A stretch of DNA of 8,208 nucleotides from Acidobacteriota bacterium (GCA_026706225.1 JAPOZE010000066.1:1-8208), one strand, 5' to 3'. Positions 1 to 6,622 are shown, counted from the stretch's first letter. Notes: generated by a model from the sequence alone, not told the origin. A program made the numbers and translations.

Positions 1-989
1 GGCTTTTCGGCTACGATCCTTCCGTGTTCCGAGTCGATCGAGGCGTGATCGAGGCACTGGGGCTCGGAATGGATTTGAAAAAGGGCGATGTGGCCGCTCG
101 CGCCAACTTCTGTACGGTCAATGCCGAAGGTATCGTCACCGACCGCAGAGCCGGCCGCATTGACAGCGGGTTGAACCGGGTCCTCTGCGAAAAACTGGGC
201 GCCATAGGCAGGATCGGCGAGACCCAGGTCATTGTCCGACGTGGAAGATCCCACCGATTTGTGGTGGTTTTCCGAGGAGGCGGCATCGCGGGCCCTCTCC
301 CCGACTCCGATCCTCACAGGACAGGTCTTCCGATAAGGCCAATCGTAGCCGAAAGCCGGGAAGAGAGGGTCAAGAGAGCGGCCGAGGTGATCGCCGGCTT
401 CTACCGGCAGGCCATGCCACTGCTTTCGGAGGACCTTCCCGCCAACGGGTTCCTATTGCGAGGCATCGGCAGCCTTCCTCGTATCCCCGGGTTTGAGGAG
501 CGGTTTCAACTGGGAGCCGCGGCGATTGCCGTTTACCCCATGTACAGGGGACTCGCCCAACTGATCGGGATGCGGAATCTGGACAAAACAAGAGAGATCC
601 GGCAGCAGTTTCAACAGTACCTCGACGAGTTCCAACACTTCGACTACTTCTTCATCCACGTCAAGGGGACGGACATGGCCGGAGAGGACGGCGATTTCGA
701 TGGGAAGGTGGCGGTCATCGAAGCCGTGGACCGGGCTCTACCCATCCTCTTGCAGAAACGCCCCCTGGTGCTGGCCATCACCGGGGACCATTCCACCCCG
801 GTGGCGCTCAAGTCGCACAGTTGGCATCCCCAACCGGTTCTGCTGAACAGCCCGGTCTGCGGGAGCGACGGACTGAACCGCTTCACCGAAACCTGCGCCA
901 ACCGGGGCTCGCTAGGGGTGTTCCAGAGCAAATACCTGATGCGATTGATGATGGCCAACGCGGGACTCTACGGCAAGTTCGGCGCCTGA
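1..989 (+). CDS. apgM: 2,3-bisphosphoglycerate-independent phosphoglycerate mutase, ApgM (archaeal-type) family, 5'-truncated
   Basis: This enzyme interconverts 3- and 2-phosphoglycerate in cytoplasmic glycolysis and gluconeogenesis. It belongs to the alkaline-phosphatase superfamily. The frame is open from base 3 and reads LFGYDP at once, a conserved internal ApgM motif, so the gene began upstream. The GTG at 24 is internal and is not a start. The 328 residues seen, against roughly 400 usual for the family, imply about 70 missing N-terminal residues. Family landmarks follow in order: GDVAARANFCTV, DRRAGRI, a DPH segment, HVKGTDMAGEDGD, ITGDHSTP (metal-binding Asp-His, fragment residues 262-263) and HSWHPQPVLL. 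The C-terminus looks complete. The position corresponding to the metal-site His of classical iPGM (D-x-x-x-H) is Glu here (fragment residue 228). This may be normal for bacterial ApgM. The gene lies 131 bp upstream of the methyltransferase, which appears to have its own promoter. Confidence 0.9.
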   Translation, partial: LFGYDPSVFRVDRGVIEALGLGMDLKKGDVAARANFCTVNAEGIVTDRRAGRIDSGLNRVLCEKLGAIGRIGETQVIVRRGRSHRFVVVFRGGGIAGPLPDSDPHRTGLPIRPIVAESREERVKRAAEVIAGFYRQAMPLLSEDLPANGFLLRGIGSLPRIPGFEERFQLGAAAIAVYPMYRGLAQLIGMRNLDKTREIRQQFQQYLDEFQHFDYFFIHVKGTDMAGEDGDFDGKVAVIEAVDRALPILLQKRPLVLAITGDHSTPVALKSHSWHPQPVLLNSPVCGSDGLNRFTETCANRGSLGVFQSKYLMRLMMANAGLYGKFGA

Positions 990-1023
990 TAAGCCGGTAA
1001 ACCCGCATTGGGGTTGGTTCAAG

Positions 1024-1052
1024 TTGAGTTTGAATGGTCGAGCATGTAAAAT
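1024..1052 (+). promoter_or_regulatory. Predicted sigma70-like promoter for the methyltransferase/corrinoid unit
   Basis: A -35-like TTGAGT (1024-1029, 4/6 to consensus) and a -10-like TAAAAT (1047-1052, 5/6) are separated by 17 bp, in the 131-bp gap after apgM. A transcript would start near 1059 and carry a leader of about 60 nt before the ATG at 1121. The prediction rests on consensus match and position only. Confidence 0.45.
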
Positions 1053-1109
1053 CCCGACCGAATCGGCCACAGCGCGCGACGGGCGGGTAAGCCCCTCAAG
1101 TGCCTGCGC

Positions 1110-1115
1110 GGGAGG
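1110..1115 (+). promoter_or_regulatory. Shine-Dalgarno site fixing the start of the UroD-like methyltransferase
   Basis: GGGAGG lies 5 nt before the ATG at 1121. An in-frame GTG at 1100 would give seven extra residues, but the ribosome-binding site would then lie inside the coding region. ATG 1121 is therefore the better start. Confidence 0.75.
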
Positions 1116-1120
1116 TTTCC

Positions 1121-2269
1121 ATGTCATTTCCGGCTTCGGTACAAAGAGCCCTGGCTGCCAAGGGCAACCGCAAGACAGACTATGAGCGTCTCAAGGCGGC
1201 CCTGAACCACCAGGAGCCCGACTACGTTCCCCTTTTCGAGATGGGCATCGAGCCGGAGATCAAGGAACTGTTCATGGGCAAGCCGGTCCAGGGACACGCC
1301 GACGAGATCGAATTCTTCCGGGCCGCCGGATTCGACGCCTATCCCGTCTCGCTGAGCGTGATCAATGTCCACCTGAAGCCGGTTGAAGGCCAGGACAGCC
1401 AGACCGAAAAAGGCGCCGGGGGCGTCCAGGTGAGCAGCCACACCGTCAGCACCTACAAGGCCGAACTGGAAGCCTATACCGAACGGCATTGGGCGGAAAT
1501 GCACAAGGGCGTCATTTCCAACAAGGACGAGTTTGCCGCCTATCCCTGGCCCGACCCCGACGACCTGGACTTTTCCGTGCTGGACGAAGTGGGAGCGTTG
1601 CTGCCCCCCGGGATGAAAATCGGCGTGGTCATCGGCAAGGTGTTTACCGGCGTCTGGTTCATGATGGGGATGGAGACCTTCATGCTGTCCTACATCGACG
1701 ACCCGGAACTCATCGACATGATGTACGGCAAGATCATCCCCCTCCAGCAGCGTGTGATGGAAGTCGCCATGGAACACCCCGCCGTCGGCCTGAGCTTTCA
1801 CGCCGACGACCTCTCCGGGAAGAACGGCCCCCTGGTGCACCCCGACCACTATCGCAAGTACGCCTTCCCCTGCTACAAGACCATGTGCGACATGGCCAGG
1901 GCCGCGGACAAACCCTTCGTCTACCACACCGACGGGGACATCTCCATGGTGATCGATGAACTGATCGACCTGGGCATCCACGGCTGGCATCCGGTGGAAG
2001 CACAGGCCCACGACATCAATGAAATCAAGGCGAAATATGGGGACCGGCTCGCCCTGCTGGGCAACATCGACCTGCAGTACACCTTGACCCTGGGGACTCC
2101 TCAGGAAGTCGAGGACGAGGTTCGCACTCGAATCAGGGATCTGGCTCCGGGGGGCGGCTACTGTGTTTCATCCGGCAACTCCATCCCCGAATACGTGCCC
2201 ATAGACAACTACGCCGCCATGCTGGAGACCACTTTCAGATACGGCAAATACCCTATCGCGCTCGATTGA
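1121..2269 (+). CDS. Uroporphyrinogen decarboxylase (UroD)-superfamily protein, probable corrinoid-dependent methyltransferase
   Basis: This 382-residue TIM-barrel protein is of the UroD/MtaA/CmuA type. Recognisable segments are ERLKAALNHQEPDYVP (residues 22-37), the FHADDLSGKNGP stretch (227-238), YHTDGD (268-273), GIHGWHPVEAQAHDINEIKAKYGD (285-308, read as separate family blocks), LLGNID (312-317) and a C-terminal GGGYCVSSGNSIPE block (344-357). True uroporphyrinogen decarboxylase is unlikely. I do not see its N-terminal Arg-rich substrate motif, and a corrinoid protein follows directly. In this family such pairing normally means methyl transfer to or from cobalamin. The zinc motif His-x-Cys of MtaA/MtbA-type enzymes reads His269-Thr-Asp271 here, and the usual downstream Cys position appears to be Asn353, with Cys348 nearby. 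A classical zinc-thiolate site is therefore doubtful. The substrate is unknown. A methylated small molecule being demethylated is an inference from context. Confidence 0.82.
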   Translation: MSFPASVQRALAAKGNRKTDYERLKAALNHQEPDYVPLFEMGIEPEIKELFMGKPVQGHADEIEFFRAAGFDAYPVSLSVINVHLKPVEGQDSQTEKGAGGVQVSSHTVSTYKAELEAYTERHWAEMHKGVISNKDEFAAYPWPDPDDLDFSVLDEVGALLPPGMKIGVVIGKVFTGVWFMMGMETFMLSYIDDPELIDMMYGKIIPLQQRVMEVAMEHPAVGLSFHADDLSGKNGPLVHPDHYRKYAFPCYKTMCDMARAADKPFVYHTDGDISMVIDELIDLGIHGWHPVEAQAHDINEIKAKYGDRLALLGNIDLQYTLTLGTPQEVEDEVRTRIRDLAPGGGYCVSSGNSIPEYVPIDNYAAMLETTFRYGKYPIALD

Positions 2270-2306
2270 GCGCGAGCCTTCAGACGGCGGCACGCCAGTC
2301 GACGCC

Positions 2307-2329
2307 GGCCGCAACTGCAGCTTGCGGTC
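2307..2329 (+). other. Intergenic RNA hairpin between the methyltransferase and corrinoid genes
   Basis: CCGCAA (2309-2314) pairs with TTGCGG (2322-2327) across a 7-nt loop. A G-T and a G-C pair extend the stem to 8 bp (2307-2329). No T-run follows, so it is not a standard terminator. Inside a 104-bp intra-operon gap it could protect mRNA ends or set the ratio of the two proteins. It lies about 30 nt upstream of the next ribosome-binding site (AAGGAAGG, about 2358-2365). Confidence 0.3.
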
Positions 2330-2373
2330 TGATATCGCCACGCCAATCCACTTGAACAAGGAAGGGACTCTCA

Positions 2374-3129
2374 ATGCCGATTGTCAACGATGGCCTGGAG
2401 GAAGAACTGCAGTGGGTCACCATCCCTGAAGAGAGCAGTCGAATTCGGGGAGTCCTGGAGAATGCCGACCCCTTGATGCAGGACATCGCCTTCTACGTCA
2501 TCGTCGGCGAGCATCACCAGACCGACCGCTTGACCAAGGAGGCTCTGGACAGGGAATTCGATCCCAACGTCATTCTGGACGACGGGTTGATCGCCGGCAT
2601 GTCGGTGGTGGGGGTCAAGTTCCGCGACAACGTCATCTTCGTGCCCGAGGTCCTGGTGGCCGCCAGGGCCATGAAGGCCGGAATGAAGCACCTGGACCCG
2701 ATCCTGTCGGCCTCGGGCATCGAACCCATCGGCACGGTGATCATGGGCACCGTCCAGGGCGATCTTCACGACATCGGCAAGAACCTGTGCGGGATGATGC
2801 TCGCGGGCGCCGGCTTCTCCGTCCACGACCTGGGTGTGGATACCAAGCCTCAGGAGTTCGTGGAGGCCGCGGTCGAGCACAAGGCCGAACTGGTCGGCAT
2901 GTCGGCGCTGCTCACCACCACCATGAGAAATATCGAAACCACCAACCGTGCCTTCGAGCAGGCGGGCTTGCGCCAGAAGATCCGGACCATGGCGGGTGGA
3001 GCCGCGCTGAGCCGGGAGCTGGCGCACAAGATGAAGTGCGACGGCTATGGGAAGGATGCCCTGGCCTGCGTGGAAAAGGCCAAGGAACTTCTGGAGCAGG
3101 TGAAGCTTTCCGCTTCCGCCGCGACCTGA
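2374..3129 (+). CDS. Corrinoid (cobalamin)-binding methyltransferase protein, MtaC/MtbC-like
   Basis: This is the methyl-carrying corrinoid protein expected to work with the upstream UroD-like methyltransferase in the cytoplasm. The N-terminal helical cap (about residues 25-110) contains ILDDGLIAGMSVVG and FVPEVLVAARAM, typical of the B12-binding-2 domain. The Rossmann-like B12 domain follows. It has GDLHDIG (residues 129-135), carrying the D-x-H-x-x-G motif whose His132 is the predicted lower axial cobalt ligand, then GMSALLTTTM (175-184, the S-x-L motif) and AGGAALS (207-213, the conserved GG turn). All the core cofactor-binding motifs are present. The 251 residues exceed the roughly 210-220 usual for these proteins. 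The extra length is an N-terminal extension of about 30 residues and a short Ser/Ala-rich tail. The start at ATG 2374 is supported by AAGGAAGG just upstream. No reductive activase or second methyltransferase is visible in the window. Confidence 0.92.
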   Translation: MPIVNDGLEEELQWVTIPEESSRIRGVLENADPLMQDIAFYVIVGEHHQTDRLTKEALDREFDPNVILDDGLIAGMSVVGVKFRDNVIFVPEVLVAARAMKAGMKHLDPILSASGIEPIGTVIMGTVQGDLHDIGKNLCGMMLAGAGFSVHDLGVDTKPQEFVEAAVEHKAELVGMSALLTTTMRNIETTNRAFEQAGLRQKIRTMAGGAALSRELAHKMKCDGYGKDALACVEKAKELLEQVKLSASAAT

Positions 3130-3137
3130 GGCGGAAG
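3113..3137. terminator. Terminator-like hairpin at the convergent gene junction
   Basis: CTTCCGCC (3113-3120) and GGCGGAAG (3130-3137) form a perfect 8-bp stem with a 9-nt loop. The structure covers the TGA of the corrinoid gene (3127-3129) and ends 1 nt before the stop codon of the opposing enolase-superfamily gene (3139-3141). It can therefore form in transcripts from both sides. No T-run follows on either strand, so intrinsic termination is uncertain. RNA 3'-end stabilisation is an alternative. Confidence 0.45.
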
Positions 3138-3138
3138 A

Positions 3139-4257
3139 TCAGCCGACACGGTACTTCTCAACGCCCTCCGGGTTGAGGTCGATTCCCAGCCCGGGCTCCT
3201 CAGGAACGGCCAGGGTCCCGTCCCGGGCCGTGATGCGCTGCAGAGTGATCTCGTCCCGCAACCGCGTGCCCTCCTCCACCACAAACTCCGTGATGAACGA
3301 ATTGGGGATGGAGTTCAGGAAGTGGAGAGCGGCGGCGACGTTGATGTAGGTGGTGAACCCGTGGTTGACGCAGCGCAGGCCCCGGTCGGCCGCCAGGCTG
3401 GCGATTTTGACTGCCTCGGTAAATCCGCCGCACCGGGTCAGATCCACCTGCACCACGTCGATCCTGCCCTGATCCATCAGCTCGATAAATGAGCGGCGTT
3501 CGCTTTCCTCCTCGCCGGCCGCGATGGGAATGTCGGTGGCCGAGGCCAGGCGTGCGTACCCCCGGTAGTCGTCCGGCAGCAGGGGCTCCTCGAGCCAGAA
3601 GATATCGAACTGGCTGAAGGCCCTGGCTCGCTGGATGGCCGTCTTGGCATCCCAGGCCAGCCCGGCGTCGATCAACAGGTCGGCGTCGTCTCCCAGCCCC
3701 GCCTGGGCCTCCCGCACCAGGGCCAGGTCGGTGGCCGCATCCTCCCCCATGGGCGCCCATCCGAATTTGACCGCGTCGAAGCCCTGGTCCCGGAAGCGGC
3801 GGGCTCTCTCGCCCGTTTCAGCAGGCGTGGCCCCGAACAGGGAGCTGGCATAGGCGCGAATCCTCCGGTGGAAGCCGCCTCCCAGCAACTTCCAGACGGG
3901 CAACCCCAGGACCTTGCCCTTGATGTCCCAGAGAGCGATGTCGATTCCGCTCATGGCATGAATGGCGATTCCCCGCCGGCCGGCATAGATGTTCTCCCGA
4001 TACATCTTGTGCCAGAGGTATTCGGTCCGCAGGGGGTCTTCGCCAATCAGGAGCTCCCCCAATCCACTGTTGAGAGGGTGGCAATAGGGGCCCTCGATCA
4101 TCCCCTTGACGGCCATGGGGGCGGAGTCCACTTCGCCGATGCCGTGCACTCCCGCATCGGTCTCGATCCGGACGACGAGAGCGTCCTGGCCGCTGTCGGC
4201 CTGTTCCTTGACTTGGGGAAGACGCAGGTAGAGAGTTTCGACTTTAGTGATTTTCAT
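3139..4257 (-). CDS. Enolase-superfamily enzyme (mandelate racemase/muconate lactonizing subgroup), probable sugar-acid dehydratase
   Basis: This 372-residue, full-length member has an N-terminal capping domain (1-125, with SGIDIALWDIKGKVLGLPVWKLLGG split over 103-127) and a C-terminal barrel. Predicted Mg2+ ligands are Asp197 (LLIDAG), Glu223 (WLEEP) and Glu249 (AAGEE). The Asp272-His299 pair (QVDLTRCGG, NHGFTTYIN) matches the mandelate racemase-type acid/base dyad, and Glu324 (ITEF) fits the last catalytic carboxylate. The second-strand motif is Lys164-Phe-Gly (VKFGW) instead of Lys-x-Lys, so one of the usual two bases appears to be missing. This favours dehydration through the His-Asp dyad over racemisation. 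Abstraction of the proton next to the carboxylate is the family chemistry. The actual acid-sugar substrate cannot be read from sequence. The ATG has GGAG 5 nt upstream. It is the last gene of the minus-strand unit, 57 bp after the SDR gene. Confidence 0.9.
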   Translation of the reverse strand: MKITKVETLYLRLPQVKEQADSGQDALVVRIETDAGVHGIGEVDSAPMAVKGMIEGPYCHPLNSGLGELLIGEDPLRTEYLWHKMYRENIYAGRRGIAIHAMSGIDIALWDIKGKVLGLPVWKLLGGGFHRRIRAYASSLFGATPAETGERARRFRDQGFDAVKFGWAPMGEDAATDLALVREAQAGLGDDADLLIDAGLAWDAKTAIQRARAFSQFDIFWLEEPLLPDDYRGYARLASATDIPIAAGEEESERRSFIELMDQGRIDVVQVDLTRCGGFTEAVKIASLAADRGLRCVNHGFTTYINVAAALHFLNSIPNSFITEFVVEEGTRLRDEITLQRITARDGTLAVPEEPGLGIDLNPEGVEKYRVG

Positions 4258-4314
4258 GGTGGCTCCGGCGTCGACAGGCGGGTGGGACGGAAATGGGTCC
4301 GCGGTGCCGTCAAC

Positions 4315-5046
4315 TCATGCAAAGGCCTGGTCAATGGGTTTGATGATGAGCTCGGGCACGTGGGCCCGCGGGGGGAGCACGGCCACAAACAGAACCGCGG
4401 CCGCCACGTCTTCGGGCCGCAGGATCCGCGCTCGGTGTTCGGCACTGACTGCCACCGGGCGGACGTCGAGCAGGGGCGTATCCACCTCTCCCGGTGCGAT
4501 CACGGTGGCGCGGATGCCCCTGTGACCCTCTTCCAGGCTCACCACCTTGGTGAAGGCGTCCATGGCGTGCTTGGAAGCGCTGTAGGCCGCTCCTCCCAGG
4601 TCGCTGGCCCGACAGCCGGCCGTCGAGGTGACGTTGACGATGAGGCCGTCCCCGCGACCTCGCATGTGCGGAAGCACCTCGGCAGCCACATTGAAGGCCC
4701 CGGTGGCGTTCACGGCCATGATGTAATCCCAGCTCTCGGGCTCGATCCGCTCCATGGTCCTTTCGACCACGTTCACCCCGGCGTTGTTGACCAGGATATC
4801 GATCTTCCCGAAGCGGTCGATGGCCTTGCCCACCACCTCGCCCACCCGGGCGCGATCGGTAACGTCCAGCGGCCGGGGGTGCACGGCTCCCGGCCCACCG
4901 ATGCTCAGGGCCGCCGCCTGAAGTCTCTCCCGATTGCGGCCGCAAATCACCACCGTGGCCCCCTCCGCGGAAAACTGCCGGGCGACGGCCAAGCCGATCC
5001 CGGTGGCGCCTCCGGTGACCAGGGCCACTTTGTCCTTGAGTTGCAT
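4315..5046 (-). CDS. Short-chain dehydrogenase/reductase (SDR), classical type
   Basis: This 243-residue Rossmann-fold oxidoreductase has every classical SDR motif: TGGATGIG nucleotide-binding loop (residues 11-18), NNAG (87-90), Asn113, Ser141, and the Tyr155-x-x-x-Lys159 pair in AAYSASKHAM. After the second strand it reads CGRNRERL, with Arg37 and no acidic residue, which suggests NADP(H) rather than NAD(H). The APGEVDTPLL segment (184-193) fits the substrate-loop region. The start ATG at 5046 has AAAGGA about 6-8 nt upstream. It sits 21 bp after the beta-propeller gene and 57 bp before the enolase-superfamily gene, all on the same strand, so the three are probably co-transcribed. A role in oxidising or reducing a sugar or sugar-acid carbonyl is inferred from those neighbours. 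SDR substrates cannot be predicted from motifs. Confidence 0.93.
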   Translation of the reverse strand: MQLKDKVALVTGGATGIGLAVARQFSAEGATVVICGRNRERLQAAALSIGGPGAVHPRPLDVTDRARVGEVVGKAIDRFGKIDILVNNAGVNVVERTMERIEPESWDYIMAVNATGAFNVAAEVLPHMRGRGDGLIVNVTSTAGCRASDLGGAAYSASKHAMDAFTKVVSLEEGHRGIRATVIAPGEVDTPLLDVRPVAVSAEHRARILRPEDVAAAVLFVAVLPPRAHVPELIIKPIDQAFA

Positions 5047-5067
5047 GGGTTTCCTTTCGACTGCCGT

Positions 5068-6513
5068 TTACCGTTGAACACCCGCCGCGCCCGCCGGCAG
5101 GCCGAAGCAGTAGAGGTGCCGGGTGGTCCGCAGGTAGATGCGCCCCCCGGAAATGGCGGGAGTGGCGTAGGCTTCCTCCTGAAAATCGGCCTGGGACAAC
5201 TGCCGCCATTGGGGCTCGGCGCTGATTACGCTCACTTCGCCCTTCTCACTGAGCAGGTAGATCTTCCCGTCTCCCGCAACCGGAGAACTGAAGTACCGGG
5301 ATTGCCCGGCCACACGACCCACCTTCAGGGTCTTCCCCGTCTCCGGGTCCAGGCTGGCCACGATGCCCCCCCGCTTGACCCAGAAGAGAAAACCTCTGTA
5401 ATGGATGGGAGAGGGAACATAGGGCAGATAGCGGTTCTGCCTCCACAGCACATGGGAGCGGGTGACGTCGCCGGTCCCGCCGGGGCGAATCGCCAGAGCC
5501 ACATTTTCCACCGTCTCGAAAATGTTTTTCATTCCGTCGTACTCGGCCCGGGTGAGCTGGTCGTCCTTGTCCCGGTCGAACTGGTTGAAGCGCGCCTTGA
5601 GCGATCCCTCCGGCAACTCCTCGAGCTCCAGGCGACCGTTGCGGTTGCGGTCCAATTGACCGGCAACCTCCGAGAAGGGTTGGAGCTTTTCCCGTTCTCC
5701 CGGTTCGGCCCCGGGGGACCAGGTGGCGCTGAAGACGACTCCTCCATCGCCGACGATCGGCGTGGTGTTGACGATGCGCGAGAGACCCCGCACGGTCCAG
5801 ACCTCTTCCCCGCTGTCCGGATCGTATGCCGCGATCCGCAGGGTCCCGGAAACCACGATCTGTTTCTTCCCGCTCACCTCCAGGCTCACCGGGGTCGAAA
5901 AACCCCGGGGAAACTCCGGCCGTCCCGTCTTCCAGAGCGTCTTGCCGCTGTGTTTGTCGAGGGCCATGAGAAACGAGTCGATGTCATGATCCTGGTTCAA
6001 CACCACGCGATCCCCGACGATGATGGGCGAGCTGGCGGCGCCGAATCCATTCTTGAAGGGACCCATGGGACGCCGCCACAACAACTTGCCGTTCCGGTCG
6101 TAGCAAAAGAGGCCGCCCGACCCGAAGAAGCTGACGATCCGCTGCCCGTCGGTGGCCGGACTGGACTGGGCGTGGCTTCCGTCACGGTGGATTTCCTCCA
6201 GCCTCCCGTATTCCGCTATGGCCTTCCACGCCACTTCCCCGGTGTCCCGGTGCAATCCCAGGGTAAGGAGCGACTCGTCCTCGACGGCCGTGACATAGAC
6301 GCGATCGCCGTGGACCACCGGGGATGAGTGTCCCGGCGGCAGGGGAACCTTCCAGAGAAGGTGTCGATCGGGACCAATGGAGGCCGGCAGCTTGTAAGAT
6401 CCCGAGGCCACGCCCGAAGCATTGGGACCGCGAAACTGGGGCCATGAATCCGATTGAGCCGATTCAAGCGAGCAGCAGAGCAGGACAACCGAAAAGCGCA
6501 AGAGTAGCTTCAC
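5068..6513 (-). CDS. Secreted PQQ-binding-like beta-propeller repeat protein with two inserted EF-hands
   Basis: The 481-residue protein opens with a short Sec-type signal peptide (Lys2, hydrophobic residues 3-14; cleavage plausible near residue 21). It then shows WPQFRGPNASGV (24-35), a common start in environmental PQQ-like/BamB-like proteins. Blade repeats of the form (D/N)xGxxxW appear at residues 90-96, 140-146, 188-194 and 233-239, with a degenerate one at 391-397. Two calcium-binding EF-hand loops interrupt the propeller: residues 288-299 (DRNRNGRLELEE) and 313-324 (DRDKDDQLTRAE). Both have acidic or Asn ligands at positions 1, 3 and 5 and Glu at 12. There is no cytochrome c CxxCH motif, so a PQQ alcohol dehydrogenase role is not supported. 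It is the first gene of the minus-strand unit, 89 nt or so from its predicted transcription start. Its role is unknown: periplasmic or surface ligand binding, or a scaffold. Confidence 0.88.
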   Translation of the reverse strand: MKLLLRFSVVLLCCSLESAQSDSWPQFRGPNASGVASGSYKLPASIGPDRHLLWKVPLPPGHSSPVVHGDRVYVTAVEDESLLTLGLHRDTGEVAWKAIAEYGRLEEIHRDGSHAQSSPATDGQRIVSFFGSGGLFCYDRNGKLLWRRPMGPFKNGFGAASSPIIVGDRVVLNQDHDIDSFLMALDKHSGKTLWKTGRPEFPRGFSTPVSLEVSGKKQIVVSGTLRIAAYDPDSGEEVWTVRGLSRIVNTTPIVGDGGVVFSATWSPGAEPGEREKLQPFSEVAGQLDRNRNGRLELEELPEGSLKARFNQFDRDKDDQLTRAEYDGMKNIFETVENVALAIRPGGTGDVTRSHVLWRQNRYLPYVPSPIHYRGFLFWVKRGGIVASLDPETGKTLKVGRVAGQSRYFSSPVAGDGKIYLLSEKGEVSVISAEPQWRQLSQADFQEEAYATPAISGGRIYLRTTRHLYCFGLPAGAAGVQR

Positions 6514-6518
6514 CTTGG

Positions 6519-6526
6519 ACCTCCTT
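6519..6526 (-). promoter_or_regulatory. Strong Shine-Dalgarno site selecting a GTG start
   Basis: On the minus strand AAGGAGGT occupies 6526-6519, and its AGGAGG core lies 6 nt before the GTG at 6513. This near-perfect match supports GTG as the true start. It also preserves the signal peptide of the beta-propeller protein. Confidence 0.8.
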
Positions 6527-6594
6527 GGCCGGTGCCGGAAACGGGCCGCCTCAAACAGTGAACCGGTATTGGAGCCAACCTCCCCCGCCCGACC

Positions 6595-6622
6595 GAAACG
6601 AAAGGATGATTATATTCGTTTC
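6595..6622. promoter_or_regulatory. Candidate operator: perfect 8-bp inverted repeat around the minus-strand -10 box
   Basis: GAAACGAA (6595-6602) and TTCGTTTC (6615-6622) are exact reverse complements separated by 12 bp, so the arms repeat 20 bp apart, about two helical turns. The 12-bp spacer contains the minus-strand TATAAT (6614-6609). One arm lies between -35 and -10, and the other lies over the predicted transcription start. This suits a dimeric repressor. It is also 34-61 bp upstream of the plus-strand start region, where a regulator could affect the divergent promoter. No regulator gene is in the window. Confidence 0.55.

Noticed and set aside
1000..1015. Short stem AACCC/GGGTT after apgM as a terminator
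   Set aside because: The stem is only 5 bp and no T-run follows, so it is too weak to call.
990..1120. Possible cobalamin riboswitch upstream of the B12-related genes
   Set aside because: The region is only 131 nt and about 60 nt after the predicted start, too short for a typical cobalamin riboswitch. I see no convincing B12-box sequence.
1124..2011. A 295-codon minus-strand open frame opposite the methyltransferase
   Set aside because: The product is His/Val/Gly-rich, as expected from reverse reading of GC-rich codons. The plus-strand gene has full family motifs.
1121..2269. Annotation as true uroporphyrinogen decarboxylase (hemE)
   Set aside because: The typical HemE N-terminal substrate motif is not seen, there are no haem genes around, and a corrinoid protein follows directly.
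3868..6327. An 819-codon open frame on the plus strand opposite three minus-strand genes
   Set aside because: It crosses two gene boundaries, gives a Gly/His/Pro/Arg-rich product without recognisable domains, and lies antisense to three genes with clear motifs and ribosome-binding sites. GC-rich codon use on the true strand keeps the opposite frame open.
5068..6513. Annotation as a PQQ-dependent alcohol dehydrogenase or as BamB
   Set aside because: There is no cytochrome c motif or clear PQQ dehydrogenase signature, no convincing lipobox, and the EF-hand insertion and operon context do not fit an outer-membrane assembly factor.
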